Assembly: GCF_020982545.1 (NCBI RefSeq)
Contig: NZ_JAJKLK010000019.1
Span: 1,364,001-1,428,000, forward strand
Origin: Streptomyces sp. MNU76
Lineage (GTDB): Bacteria; Actinomycetota; Actinomycetes; Streptomycetales; Streptomycetaceae
Reading direction: 5' to 3'
Length of the DNA: 64,000 bases
The position numbers and the translations under genes are program-made. The notes beneath the pieces are model-generated. The model was not told where the DNA came from. It made no database searches and worked only from the letters and a program-made list of their open reading frames with translations. Positions 1 through 8,382 of this stretch are shown one piece after another; the first letter of the stretch is position 1; the number at the start of each line of letters is the position of its first letter.

Positions 1-324
1 GGCGGTGTCTTCATGAACGCGGACCACATGATCGACGAGTCGACGCCCCGGATCAACGCGGCGGAGCGCGCGCACCGGCACGCGGGTATGGAACAAGCCA
101 CCGCGGCCGGCGCCGTCGACTGGGCCGCATGGTGGCAGCTCGCCGCCCAGGACCCCGTGCTCGCCGCGCCGACGGCCCGCCGTTTCGAGATCTACGGCGA
201 GCACGCCGACGGTGACTTCCAGAGCGTCGACTGGCACGCCCGGGTCCTGCGCGAGCGGGGCTTCGCCGAGGCTCGCGCGGTGTGGTGCTCGCCCGCCGAC
301 TCGATGGTGCTGGCGGTGAAGTAG
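1..324 (+). CDS. SAM-dependent methyltransferase, C-terminal fragment (cut by window edge)
   Basis: The frame is open from base 1 (GGVF before the first Met at 13) to a TAG at 322-324, so this is the 3' end of a longer gene. The first residues (GGVFMNADHM) resemble the strand after motif III of class I methyltransferases, where 'GG.F.N.D' is common. The rest is a helical tail with a Trp-rich stretch (WAAWWQL) and a final strand, typical of the C-terminal lid of small-molecule methyltransferases. The SAM-binding motif lies outside the window, so the substrate cannot be judged. Confidence 0.6.
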   Translation, partial: GGVFMNADHMIDESTPRINAAERAHRHAGMEQATAAGAVDWAAWWQLAAQDPVLAAPTARRFEIYGEHADGDFQSVDWHARVLRERGFAEARAVWCSPADSMVLAVK

Positions 325-382
325 GCGGCCCGCCCGCGCCGCGCCACGAGTGAGGGCGATACGGGTGAGGGGTGGCACGAGT

Positions 383-414
383 GAGGGGCGGTACGGAATC
401 CCGTACCGCCCCTC
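383..414. terminator. Bidirectional hairpin terminator
   Basis: Perfect 14-bp inverted repeat (383-396 and 401-414) with a 4-base loop, AATC. It sits between the end of the methyltransferase and the convergent end of the ABC ATPase gene, so it can serve both. There is no T-run, as is usual in Streptomyces. Confidence 0.75.
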
Positions 415-442
415 GTCCCCGTCGCGCCCTCGCGCCCAGGCC

Positions 443-1204
443 CTACAACACCTTGGACAGGAACGACTGCGTCCGCTCTTCCTGCGGGTTCGTCAGCACG
501 TCACGGGGGTTGCCGGACTCGACCACCACACCGCCGTCCATGAAGACCAGGCTGTCGCCGACCTCGCGGGCGAAGCCCATCTCGTGGGTGACGACGACCA
601 TCGTCATCCCGGACTCGGCCAGGTCGCGCATGACGTCGAGGACGTCGCCCACCAGCTCCGGGTCGAGCGCCGACGTCGGCTCGTCGAACAGCATCAGCTT
701 CGGCTCCATGGCCAAGGCCCGGGCGATGGCCACCCGCTGCTGCTGGCCGCCGGACAGCTGCGACGGGTAGTTGCCCGCCTTGTCGCCGAGGCCGACACGC
801 TCCAGCAGCTCATGGGCGCGCTCGCGGGCCTGACCCCTGCCGACGCCCTTGACCTGCATCGGCGCCTCCATGACGTTCTCCGCGGCCGTCATGTGCGGGA
901 ACAGGTTGAAGCGCTGGAACACCATGCCGATGTCACGCCGCTTGAGCGCGACCTCGCTGTCCTTGAGCTCGTACAGCTTGTCGCCCTTCTGGCGGTAGCC
1001 GACCAGCTCGCCGTCGACGTACAGCCGTCCGGCGTTGATCTTCTCGAGGTGGTTGATGCACCTGAGGAACGTGCTCTTGCCGGAGCCGGAGGGGCCGATG
1101 AGGCAGAACACCTCGCCCGTCTGCACCTCCAGGTCGATGCCCTTGAGGACCTCGACGGGGCCGAACGACTTGTGGATGCCCTCGGCCTTCACCATGGCGG
1201 TCAT
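443..1204 (-). CDS. Amino acid ABC transporter, ATP-binding protein (GlnQ/GluA type)
   Basis: 253-residue ATPase that would power uptake of a polar amino acid (glutamate/glutamine type). Visible motifs are Walker A GPSGSGKS (37-44), the Q-loop in MVFQRFNLFPH (about 94-104), signature LSGGQQQR (150-157), Walker B LMLFDEP (170-176) and the switch His in VVVTHEMGFA. Length and motifs fit the polar amino acid (PAAT) ATPase family. The start at 1204 was chosen because its ATG overlaps the permease stop in an ATGA, implying translational coupling. The frame stays open upstream, but that part only shadows the permease. It is the last gene of a three-gene minus-strand operon. Confidence 0.93.
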   Translation of the reverse strand: MTAMVKAEGIHKSFGPVEVLKGIDLEVQTGEVFCLIGPSGSGKSTFLRCINHLEKINAGRLYVDGELVGYRQKGDKLYELKDSEVALKRRDIGMVFQRFNLFPHMTAAENVMEAPMQVKGVGRGQARERAHELLERVGLGDKAGNYPSQLSGGQQQRVAIARALAMEPKLMLFDEPTSALDPELVGDVLDVMRDLAESGMTMVVVTHEMGFAREVGDSLVFMDGGVVVESGNPRDVLTNPQEERTQSFLSKVL

Positions 1205-2142
1205 GCCGAGACTCCCTTCGGACGGCGCACCGGCAGCACGGCCGTCTTGAGACGCTGGATCGGTGTCGGCGGCAGGGACCGGGAGGACCCCTTCGCGTAG
1301 TGCCGCTCCAGGTAGTACTGCCCGACGCTGAAGATGCTGGTCAGGATCAGGTACCAGGCGGCGGCGAGGAACAGCATCTCCACGGGGGCCCCCGCTCCCT
1401 GGCCGATGTCCTGGGCCGACTTGAGCAGATCCACGTACTGCACCGTCGAGACGAGCGACGTGGTCTTCAACATGTTGATGACCTCGTTGCCCGTGGGCGG
1501 CACGATCACACGCATCGCCTGGGGGATCACGATCCGCCGCAGCGTCTTGGACTGGCTCATGCCGAGCGCGTGCGACGCCTCGGTCTGGCCCTCGTCCACC
1601 GACAGCAGACCGGCGCGGCAGATCTCCGCCATGTACGCGGCCTCGTTGAGACCGAGGCCGAGCAGCGCCGTCAGCAGCGGCGTCATGAAGGAGGACCAGT
1701 AGTCCTTGTAGATCGGGCCGAGGTTGATGGTCTCGAAGACCAGGCCCAGGTTGAACCAGACGAAGAGCTGGACCAGGACCGGCGTACCGCGGAAGAACCA
1801 GATGTAGAACCACGCCACCGACGAGGTCACCGGGTTCTTGGACAGCCGCATCACGGCGAGCAGGATGCCGCCGACGATGCCGATCACCATGGACAGCACG
1901 GTGAGCAGGAGGGTGTTCAGAACGCCCTCGATGATGCGGTCGTCGAAGAAGTAGTCGGGGATCGCACCCCAGTTGATCTTCTTCGCCTGCGCGAACGCGT
2001 AGACGATCGAACCGAGGAGGGCGAGTGCGATGGCCGCGGACACATAGCGCCCCGGGTGCCGGACCGGAATGGCCTTGAGAGCCTCCGGGCCGGCGGGGGG
2101 AGTGTCCGAGGGACCGTCCGTCTTGCTGACGTCAACAGTCAA
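1201..2142 (-). CDS. Amino acid ABC transporter permease (HisMQ/GluD type)
   Basis: 313-residue inner-membrane permease. After a hydrophilic N-terminus of about 30 residues there are about five hydrophobic segments (near 33-53, 73-98, 110-135, 153-173 and the region after 250). The EAA loop that docks the ATPase is clear at about 188-210 (EASHALGMS...RRIVIPQA). A single permease gene implies a homodimer, unlike glutamate systems with two permeases. It lies 46 bp downstream of the binding-protein gene and overlaps the ATPase start by 4 bases. Confidence 0.92.
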   Translation of the reverse strand: MTVDVSKTDGPSDTPPAGPEALKAIPVRHPGRYVSAAIALALLGSIVYAFAQAKKINWGAIPDYFFDDRIIEGVLNTLLLTVLSMVIGIVGGILLAVMRLSKNPVTSSVAWFYIWFFRGTPVLVQLFVWFNLGLVFETINLGPIYKDYWSSFMTPLLTALLGLGLNEAAYMAEICRAGLLSVDEGQTEASHALGMSQSKTLRRIVIPQAMRVIVPPTGNEVINMLKTTSLVSTVQYVDLLKSAQDIGQGAGAPVEMLFLAAAWYLILTSIFSVGQYYLERHYAKGSSRSLPPTPIQRLKTAVLPVRRPKGVSA

Positions 2143-2188
2143 GGGTGGAGCCTTTCAGAACCGAGCCGAGGATCAGGAGCCGCTGTGA

Positions 2189-3151
2189 TCAGGAGCCACC
2201 GTTGATCTTGGCCTCGGTGACGGCGCCGTCCTCGACGCCCCACTTCTTGATGATCTTCTCGTACTCGCCGTTGTCGATGATCGCCTGGACGGCGGCCTGG
2301 AGCGCGTCACGCAGCGCGGTGTTGTCCTTCGCCACAGCGATGCCGTAGGGGCCGGCCTCGATCTGGTCGCCGACGATCTCGAAGTAGTCGCCGCCGCCCG
2401 AGGTCTTTACCGAGTACGCGGCCACCGGGTAGTCGGCGGAGACGACGTCCGCGCCCTTGGAGCGCATCCGGGTCTCGGCCTCGGGGTTGGTGGCGAAGTC
2501 CTCGATCTTGAGGGCCTTCTTCTTGTCGTCCTTGCACTTCTTCGCCTGGTCCTTGGCGAGGTCGTGCGAGAACGTGTTGCGCTGCACGGCGATCGTCTTG
2601 CCGCAGAGGTCGTCCCAGGTCTTGATGCCCTGGTCGTCGCCCTTGTTGGTGTACAGCGAGACACCCGCGGTGAAGTAGTCGACGAAGTCGACGCCGGCGC
2701 CGACCTTCTTGCCGGTGTCGGCGTCGACGCCTTCCTGGCGGTCCTTGGTGTCGGTCATGGCCGACATCGCGATGTCGTACCGCTTGGCGGCCAGACCACC
2801 GATGAGGGTGTCGAAGGTGGCGTTCTGGAACTTGAAGTCCACACCGAGCTGCTTGCCCATCGCCGCGGCGATGTCCAGGTCGATGCCGACGACCTTGCCC
2901 GACTCGTCCTTGTACTCGACCGGGGCGTAGGCGATGTCCGAACCGACGTTGATCACGCCCTTGTCCCGGACGGCCGCGGGGAGCTTGTCCGCCAGCGGCG
3001 CCGCGCTGGTGGAGGTGCTGTCGGAGCCGTTGTCCTTCTTGGTCTGGTCACCGCAGCCGGTGAGCAGCAGGGCGCCCGCGACCGCGATCGCTCCGACCGC
3101 GGCTGTACGGGAACGCAGGCCGGTCGTACGACGGGTGGTGCTTGCGGTCAT
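2189..3151 (-). CDS. Amino acid ABC transporter substrate-binding lipoprotein
   Basis: 320-residue periplasmic-binding-protein-3 family lipoprotein. A twin-Arg/basic N-terminus and hydrophobic stretch end in the lipobox LLLTGC (Cys33), so the protein is predicted to be lipid-anchored outside the membrane. The mature part starts INVGSDIAYAPVEYKDESG and contains the family's GIDLDIAAAMGKQLG and YDIAMSAMTDT segments. The start at 3151 was preferred over an upstream in-frame Met at 3283 because GGAGGA lies just before it and the signal peptide begins there. It is the first gene of the importer operon. The substrate is probably glutamate, glutamine or another polar amino acid, but this is inferred from family only. 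Confidence 0.92.
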   Translation of the reverse strand: MTASTTRRTTGLRSRTAAVGAIAVAGALLLTGCGDQTKKDNGSDSTSTSAAPLADKLPAAVRDKGVINVGSDIAYAPVEYKDESGKVVGIDLDIAAAMGKQLGVDFKFQNATFDTLIGGLAAKRYDIAMSAMTDTKDRQEGVDADTGKKVGAGVDFVDYFTAGVSLYTNKGDDQGIKTWDDLCGKTIAVQRNTFSHDLAKDQAKKCKDDKKKALKIEDFATNPEAETRMRSKGADVVSADYPVAAYSVKTSGGGDYFEIVGDQIEAGPYGIAVAKDNTALRDALQAAVQAIIDNGEYEKIIKKWGVEDGAVTEAKINGGS

Positions 3152-3762
3152 GGTGGGTTCCTCCGGCGGGGGTGGTGTGGAGTTGCCGACAGGTCGACGA
3201 TTAACACGCGTCTTCGAGTGTGGCGACCTCGTGTGATTACGGCATCTTGCCATTCGGGCATGTGCAATCAGGTGACCAGCCATGTCAAAATCGGATAACG
3301 GGTGACCCCCCGAATGACCTACGAACCGCCGTGGACCGCGTGATCACACCGGATCATGTGCGGGATCCCCCTCTTCCGACCGGAAGATCTTCGGCGCATC
3401 TCAGGATGTGGTCGGCTGTGAACTCCGCACACGTGGCTGTACAGGACTTGTCGTGATGTGACCCGATTTGTCCTGCCATCCGTCGATGAGTCGAGTCAAC
3501 CATGATCGTCTTCAATTGACCTTCGAGTTGTGACCTTCACGGTATGAAGTCGTATGGACTCGTCCTCGGCGCCGTCCGTCCGGTAAGAAGGTTCCTTACA
3601 CCCCTCATCCGGGGCCCAGGGCGCGTGTGCGGCGCGCCCGTCGCGTCTGAGCCCGCAGGCGTCGCCGTACGTATCGGTCGACCTGGGCCTTACGCGGTGC
3701 CCGCCCGCCTCCGAACCGGGAGCGGTCACCCTCAAACCATGCAGACCTAAGGGGTACACACA
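3152..3762. other. 611-bp divergent intergenic region
   Basis: Separates the importer operon (leftward) from malic enzyme (rightward), so it must carry both promoters. Base composition is less GC-rich between about 3230 and 3560. A possible open frame at 3544-3750 has Arg-rich composition and no ribosome site, and I do not regard it as a gene. No convincing operator was recognised. Confidence 0.5.
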
Positions 3763-5004
3763 GTGGCAGCGGAGATTGTCAATCCTCGCACCGACAACGG
3801 CGACGGCAGTACGGGCCAGGAAGGCGGCGGGGAGCCCCTCACTTCCCTCGACTCCTTCGACCCGGCGTTCGCCCTGCACCGTGGCGGCAAGATGGCCGTG
3901 CAGGCCACCGTGCCGATCCGGGACAAGGGCGACCTGTCCCTCGCCTACACGCCCGGCGTCGCGCGAGTGTGCACCGCCATCGCCGAGCAGCCCGACCTGG
4001 TCAACGACTACACCTGGAAGTCGTCGGTCGTCGCCGTCGTGACGGACGGTACGGCGGTCCTCGGCCTCGGCGACATCGGCCCCGAGGCGTCCCTCCCCGT
4101 GATGGAGGGCAAGGCGATCCTGTTCAAGCAGTTCGGCGGCGTCGACGCGGTGCCGATCGCGCTCGCCTGCACGGACGTCGACGAGATCATCGAGACCGTG
4201 GTCCGCCTCGCCCCCTCCTTCGGCGGCGTGAACCTGGAGGACATCTCCGCGCCCCGCTGCTTCGAGATCGAGAAGCGGCTCCAGGAGCGGCTGGACATCC
4301 CGGTCTTCCACGACGACCAGCACGGTACGGCCGTCGTGACGCTGGCGGCGCTGCGCAACGCCGCCAGGCTGACCGGCCGAGGGCTCGGCGACCTGCGCGC
4401 CGTGATCTCGGGCGCGGGCGCGGCGGGCGTGGCCATCGCCAGGATGCTGCTGGAGGCCGGTCTCGGCGATGTCGCGGTCGCCGACCGCAAGGGCATCGTC
4501 TCCGTGGACCGCGAGGACCTCACGCCGGTCAAGCGGGAGCTCGCCGAGCTCACCAACCGGGCCGGTCTGTCGGGCTCCCTGGAGGACGCCCTCGCGGGCG
4601 CGGACGTCTTCATCGGCGTCTCCGGCGGTACGGTCCCGGAGGAGGCGGTGGCCTCGATGGCGGAGAACGCGTTCGTCTTCGCCATGGCCAACCCCAACCC
4701 CGAGGTGCACCCGGACGTCGCCCACAAGTACGCGGCGGTCGTCGCGACCGGGCGCTCCGACTACCCGAACCAGATCAACAACGTTCTCGCCTTCCCGGGG
4801 ATCTTCGCGGGGGCCCTTCAGGTGCGGGCCTCCCGGATCACCGAGGGGATGAAGATCGCGGCGGCCGAGGCGCTGGCGTCGGTGGTCGGGGACGATCTTG
4901 CGGCGGACTATGTCATTCCGTCGCCGTTCGACGAGCGGGTCGCTCCGGCGGTCACCGCGGCGGTCGCGGCGGCGGCGCGGGCGGAGGGTGTGGCTCGGCG
5001 CTAG
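3763..5004 (+). CDS. Malic enzyme (malate dehydrogenase, decarboxylating)
   Basis: 413-residue enzyme converting malate to pyruvate and CO2 with reduction of NAD(P). Family marks are the catalytic Tyr in AYTPGVARVC (about 61-70), the Lys in MEGKA (about 117), metal ligands in NLEDIS (about 157-162) and FHDDQHGTAVV (about 182-192), and the dinucleotide loop ISGAGAAGVAIA (about 215-226). Length matches the short bacterial class. Start is GTG with AAGGGG about 9 bases upstream. In S. coelicolor I recall an NADP-dependent malic enzyme in the same position next to a glutamate-type importer. Cofactor choice cannot be read safely from the sequence here. Confidence 0.93.
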   Translation: MAAEIVNPRTDNGDGSTGQEGGGEPLTSLDSFDPAFALHRGGKMAVQATVPIRDKGDLSLAYTPGVARVCTAIAEQPDLVNDYTWKSSVVAVVTDGTAVLGLGDIGPEASLPVMEGKAILFKQFGGVDAVPIALACTDVDEIIETVVRLAPSFGGVNLEDISAPRCFEIEKRLQERLDIPVFHDDQHGTAVVTLAALRNAARLTGRGLGDLRAVISGAGAAGVAIARMLLEAGLGDVAVADRKGIVSVDREDLTPVKRELAELTNRAGLSGSLEDALAGADVFIGVSGGTVPEEAVASMAENAFVFAMANPNPEVHPDVAHKYAAVVATGRSDYPNQINNVLAFPGIFAGALQVRASRITEGMKIAAAEALASVVGDDLAADYVIPSPFDERVAPAVTAAVAAAARAEGVARR

Positions 5005-5101
5005 CCCCTTCGGGGTGGCGGCGGTGTTTTCCTCGCCCCCGCCGCCCCTACCCGTCCCTCCTCAAAGGGCTGCGCCCCTTTGGCCCCCAAGCGTCCGTGC
5101 G

Positions 5102-5222
5102 GTGGGGGCTGGTCGCGCAGTTCCCCGCGCCCCTGAAAAGCAGGGGCTGCGCCCCGTGCTTTTCGCCCTTGAGTGGCCGTAGGCCCTCAAGGGGCGCGGG
5201 GAACTGCGCGTCCAGCCCCCAC
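5102..5222. repeat. Interspersed GC-rich inverted repeat, copy 1 (paired form)
   Basis: Downstream of malic enzyme. A 33-base arm at 5102-5134 is repeated in inverted form at 5190-5222 with few mismatches; its core is GCGCAGTTCCCCGCGCCCCT. Between the arms is a second hairpin with GAAAAGC and GCTTTTC arms around a GGGGCTGCGCCCC palindrome. The upstream flank (about 5037-5060, CCCCCGCCGCCCCTACCCGT) recurs near 14884. The same family appears at seven more places in this window. Confidence 0.85.
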
Positions 5223-5340
5223 GCAGCCGCACCCGCCATAGGTCCTGGCGTCCCGAGTCGGAACGCGGAGGTGGGGACGGGACGCGTGTCACAGTGGTCC
5301 GTGGTTCCATCGATCCCGGCATCCCCCTATGGTCAGGCGC

Positions 5341-6306
5341 ATGTTCGCTGCCTATGCCGCCCGCATCGACCGTGACCAACCGCTGAACGGACTGGAGTTG
5401 GGCGACCGGCCCGCGCCGGAATCGAGGCCCGGCTGGACGACCGTCAAGGTGAAGGCCGCCTCGCTGAACCACCACGACCTGTGGTCCCTGCGCGGGGTCG
5501 GCCTCGCGGAGGACAAGCTGCCCATGATCCTCGGCTGTGACGCCGCCGGCGTCGACGAGGACGGCAACGAGGTCGTCCTGCACTCCGTGATCGGCCAGAC
5601 CGGCCACGGCGTCGGCCCGGACGAACCCCGCTCGATCCTCACCGAGCGCTACCAGGGCACCTTCGCCGAACTCGTCTCCGTCCCCACCTGGAACGTCCTC
5701 CCCAAGCCCGCCGAACTCTCCTTCGAAGAGGCCGCCTGTCTGCCCACCGCCTGGCTGACGGCGTATCGCATGCTCTTCACCAACGCCGGTGTACGCCCCG
5801 GGGACTCCGTTCTCGTGCAGGGCGCCGGCGGCGGTGTCGCCACCGCCGCGATCGTGCTCGGCAAGGCGGCGGGCCTGCGGGTCTTCGCCACCAGCCGCGA
5901 CGAGGCCAAGCGGAAGAGGGCCCTGGAACTCGGCGCCGTGGAGGCGCTGGAGTCGGGGGCTCGGCTCCCGCAGCGCGTGGACGCGGTCATCGAGACCGTC
6001 GGCGCCGCCACCTGGTCCCACTCGGTGAAGTCCCTGCGTCCCGGCGGCAGCCTCGTCATCTCGGGCGCCACCAGCGGTGACCGGCCCTCCCATGCCGAGC
6101 TGACCCGTATCTTCTTCCTCGAACTCAAGGTCGTCGGCTCCACCATGGGGACCAAGGACGAACTGGAGGACCTGCTCTCCTTCTGCGCCGCGACCGGCGT
6201 CCGCCCCGTCATCGACGAGGTGCTGCCCCTGGACCGCGCCCGCGAGGGCTTCGAACGACTGGCGGCCGGCGACCAGTTCGGCAAGATCGTGCTCACCAAC
6301 CCCTGA
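5341..6306 (+). CDS. Zinc-independent MDR-family oxidoreductase (quinone oxidoreductase-like)
   Basis: 321-residue medium-chain dehydrogenase/reductase. The N-terminal GroES-like domain has the LNHHDLWSLRG stretch and GCDAAGVD. The Rossmann part carries VLVQGAGGGVATAA (about 157-170), the NADPH loop typical of quinone oxidoreductases. The four-Cys structural zinc cluster and the catalytic Cys/His pair of alcohol dehydrogenases are missing, so a zinc-free reductase is likely. The start is the ATG at 5341, not the in-frame 5329 codon. It is flanked by a perfect terminator. The substrate is unknown. Confidence 0.88.
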   Translation: MFAAYAARIDRDQPLNGLELGDRPAPESRPGWTTVKVKAASLNHHDLWSLRGVGLAEDKLPMILGCDAAGVDEDGNEVVLHSVIGQTGHGVGPDEPRSILTERYQGTFAELVSVPTWNVLPKPAELSFEEAACLPTAWLTAYRMLFTNAGVRPGDSVLVQGAGGGVATAAIVLGKAAGLRVFATSRDEAKRKRALELGAVEALESGARLPQRVDAVIETVGAATWSHSVKSLRPGGSLVISGATSGDRPSHAELTRIFFLELKVVGSTMGTKDELEDLLSFCAATGVRPVIDEVLPLDRAREGFERLAAGDQFGKIVLTNP

Positions 6307-6322
6307 CGATTCTCGGTATCGC

Positions 6323-6354
6323 GACGGCCGGCCCGGTTCTCCGGGCCGGCCGTC
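6323..6354 (+). terminator. Hairpin terminator
   Basis: Perfect 14-bp stem (6323-6336 and 6341-6354) with loop TTCT, followed by TTCATG. It lies 17 bases after the oxidoreductase stop and insulates the HTH/ClpN operon that starts 52 bases later. Confidence 0.85.
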
Positions 6355-6358
6355 TTCA

Positions 6359-6376
6359 TGTCAACCAGGGTTGACA
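6359..6376. promoter_or_regulatory. Operator 1 (TGTCAACC-N2-GGTTGACA), overlapping -35
   Basis: Perfect 8-bp palindrome with a 2-base centre. Its right half contains TTGACA (6371-6376), a consensus -35 hexamer. The same motif recurs 28 bases downstream. Probable binding site of the HTH protein encoded immediately after it; this is an inference from position and symmetry. Confidence 0.7.
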
Positions 6377-6386
6377 CGGCAGGGCG

Positions 6387-6404
6387 TGTCAACTTAGGTT
6401 GACA
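6387..6404. promoter_or_regulatory. Operator 2 overlapping -10 of a leaderless promoter
   Basis: TGTCAACTTAGGTTGACA, with 7-bp perfect arms. A -10 hexamer TTAGGT (6394-6399) lies inside it, exactly 17 bases after the TTGACA of operator 1. The expected transcription start falls at about 6406-6407, the A of the next ATG, and no Shine-Dalgarno sequence is present, so the mRNA is probably leaderless. Confidence 0.75.
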
Positions 6405-6406
6405 TC

Positions 6407-6616
6407 ATGACCGAAGCAACGGATCTCGCCGAGCGCGCGGGTGATCGGGACCCCCGGGTCGGCCTGCGGGCCGTCGCCGCGCTGCGCAGGCTGCTGGAGC
6501 AACTGGAATCGGTGCAGGTGCGCAGCGCGCGCCATCAGGGTTGGTCGTGGCAGGAGATCGCCGCGGAACTCGGAGTCAGCAGGCAGGCCGTCCACAAGAA
6601 GTACGGGAGGCATTGA
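6407..6616 (+). CDS. Small helix-turn-helix regulator, leaderless
   Basis: 69-residue protein. Its C-terminal half (about 44-66) is a clear helix-turn-helix, WSWQEIAAELGVSRQAVHKK, and the N-terminal half forms an amphipathic helix likely to dimerise. There is no ribosome site before the ATG, and the promoter places the start of transcription on it. Two copies of a palindrome cover -35 and -10, arguing for self-repression. Its TGA overlaps the ATG of the ClpN-domain gene (ATGTT at 6616), so the two are co-translated. HTH/ClpN pairs are common in actinomycetes, but I know of no defined role. Confidence 0.85.
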   Translation: MTEATDLAERAGDRDPRVGLRAVAALRRLLEQLESVQVRSARHQGWSWQEIAAELGVSRQAVHKKYGRH

Positions 6617-7247
6617 TGTTCGAGCGGTTCACGAAGGATGCCCGGGCCGTGGTCCTGGGCGCGGTCGAGCACGCGGAACGCGCCCGTGCGGGGGAGGTGA
6701 CCGAGGAGCATCTGCTGCTCTCCCTGCTGGACCGGAAGGCCGGCCGCGCCTCGTTCGCCCTGGCCGCGCTCGGGCTGGCCGCGGGCGAACGCCGGGACTC
6801 CGTGGAGCGGGCGCTCGCCGAGGCCCGACGCCGGGGTGGCCTCTCCCGCGCGGACAGGGACGCGCTCTCCGGTCTCGGCATCGACCTCTCGCAGATCGTC
6901 TCCCGGGTCGAAGAGGCCCACGGGGTGGGGCGTTGGAGTCGGGCGGCGGGGACGGCGGAGCCGTCGCTTGTCGGGGCACCGTCCCTTCACCCGCGACGCC
7001 AAAACGTCCTCACCCGGTCCCTCCGCACCGCCCACGCCCACCGCGACCGCCACATCGGCGACGAACACCTGCTGCTCGCGCTCACCACCCGCCCGGGGTT
7101 CCGGCCGAGGTACTGGCGGACCACGGGGTGACGTACGAGGCGTTGGAGCGGGTGCTCTACGGGGCGGGGAGGCCAAGGCGGGGTGACTGGGGTGGAGTGA
7201 CCGGGGTGGGGCTGCGTCGGGTTCGGGGTGTGTCGGGTTCGGGGTGA
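6616..7247 (+). pseudogene. Clp N-terminal-domain protein, frameshifted
   Basis: The intact frame starts MFERFTKDARAVVLGAVEHA and contains two Clp-N repeats, each with a (T/D)EEHLLL/DEHLLLAL motif, as in the substrate-binding N-domain of ClpC/ClpA. There is no AAA+ module, so this is a stand-alone adaptor-like protein. The frame ends at 7131 after GFRPRYWRTTG. In the neighbouring frame the sequence continues as the expected second repeat end, VPAEVLADHGVTYEALERVL, until a stop at 7247. Adding one G to the G4 run at 7095-7098 would join the two. Either a real frameshift or a homopolymer sequencing error. The start follows GGGAGG. Confidence 0.75.
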
Positions 7248-7280
7248 GGGTGAGGTGCGTCGCCGGGGTGCGCGTTCGTC

Positions 7281-7342
7281 GTGGCTTGTCGCGCAGTTCC
7301 CCGCGCCCCCGGAGGGCGGGGCTGCGCCCCTGCCCTCCCTCT
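7281..7342. repeat. Interspersed GC-rich repeat, copy 2 (single form)
   Basis: Contains the core GCGCAGTTCCCCGCGCCCC followed by a hairpin with GGAGGGC/GCCCTCC arms around GGGGCTGCGCCCC. It fills the gap between the convergent ClpN and PadR genes and may act as their terminator. Confidence 0.8.
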
Positions 7343-8381
7343 ATCCCTTCGGTACTCGCAGGGCCGCCCCGATGCGTGCCGCCGCTGTCGACAGGTGGCG
7401 GCGGGCGTCGCGTAGTTGGTCCTCTGTCACGCCGTGGTCGCGGGCCGCGTCGCGGATGTCGTCCCGGAAGCGGTCCAGGAGCCGGTCGAGGTCGCGGGAC
7501 GGATCGCCGGTGGGCGCCTCGTGCACCCAGGCGGGCTCGTAGTCGGCCGGGAAGTCCTCGGGAGTGGTCGAGTACTCGGCCTCCCCGGCGCCCGTGGTCG
7601 TCCCCGTCCGGCCGAAGCCGAAGTCCTTGCCGAACTCCTTGGCGAAGTCCTCCCCGAACTCGCCGAACTCCTTGACCAGCTCGGTCAGGCCCTCGCGCAC
7701 GCCCGTCGGCCAGTCGCCCCGCGTGAAATGGTCCTGGACCTGGTCCTGGACGCGCTTGGCGATGCGCTGCAACTCCTCCTGGGCCTGGGTGCGGGCGCGC
7801 TCCTGGGCCTCCTTGGCCTGACGGCGGGCGCGCTGGGCCTCCTCCCGGGCCCGTCGGCTCTCGTCCTTCGCGCGGCGGGCCTGCTCCTTCCACTCCTGCT
7901 TGGCGCGGCGCATCTCCTCCTTCGCGGCCCGCCAGGACGCGTTGTCGGCGTACTCCCCGGACTCCCCGGGTGAACCGCTCTCCCCGCCCCCCTTGCGGGC
8001 CCCGGAGGCCGCCGCCCTCATCTCACGGCGCAGGTCGCCCGCAGCGCCCCGGACATCGGCCCTGATCTCGGCGGCCAGCTCCGCGACCGACTCGCGGATC
8101 TCCAGCTCCAGATCGGCCAACTCTCCGCTGCGGTCGGCCAGTTCGGCGCGGCCGGCGTCGGTGATCGCATACACCTTGCGGCCGCCCTCGGTGGTGTGGG
8201 TGACCAGGCCCTCGGCCTCCAGCTTGGCCAGGCGGGGGTAGACGGTGCCGGCCGAGGGTGCGTACAGGCCCTGGAAGCGTTCCTCCAGGAGTCGGATCAC
8301 CTCGTAGCCGTGGCGCGGCGCCTCGTCCAGCAGCTTCAGCAGATACAGCCGCAGGCGGCCGTGGGCGAAGACGGGAGGCAT
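7341..8381 (-). CDS. PadR-family transcriptional regulator with long coiled-coil extension
   Basis: 346 residues. The N-terminal ~90 form a PadR winged helix (RLYLLKLLDEAPRHGYEVI... SAGTVYPRLAKLEAEGLV ... GRKVYAITDAGRAEL). A charged Arg/Glu/Ala coiled coil (about 145-225, RRAREEAQRARRQAKEAQER) follows, then a Phe/Glu/Lys-rich stretch (EFGEFGEDFAKEFGKDFG) and a helical C-terminus. Typical PadR proteins have 110-180 residues, so the tail is unusual and may drive oligomerisation or sense a partner. One base separates it from the upstream DUF4097 gene, with which it shares a promoter carrying a palindrome. Confidence 0.87.
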   Translation of the reverse strand: MPPVFAHGRLRLYLLKLLDEAPRHGYEVIRLLEERFQGLYAPSAGTVYPRLAKLEAEGLVTHTTEGGRKVYAITDAGRAELADRSGELADLELEIRESVAELAAEIRADVRGAAGDLRREMRAAASGARKGGGESGSPGESGEYADNASWRAAKEEMRRAKQEWKEQARRAKDESRRAREEAQRARRQAKEAQERARTQAQEELQRIAKRVQDQVQDHFTRGDWPTGVREGLTELVKEFGEFGEDFAKEFGKDFGFGRTGTTTGAGEAEYSTTPEDFPADYEPAWVHEAPTGDPSRDLDRLLDRFRDDIRDAARDHGVTEDQLRDARRHLSTAAARIGAALRVPKG

Positions 8382-8382
8382 C

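Noticed and set aside
3544..3750. Possible 68-residue gene upstream of malic enzyme
   Set aside because: No ribosome site, Arg/Pro-rich composition, and it ends in the malic enzyme leader.
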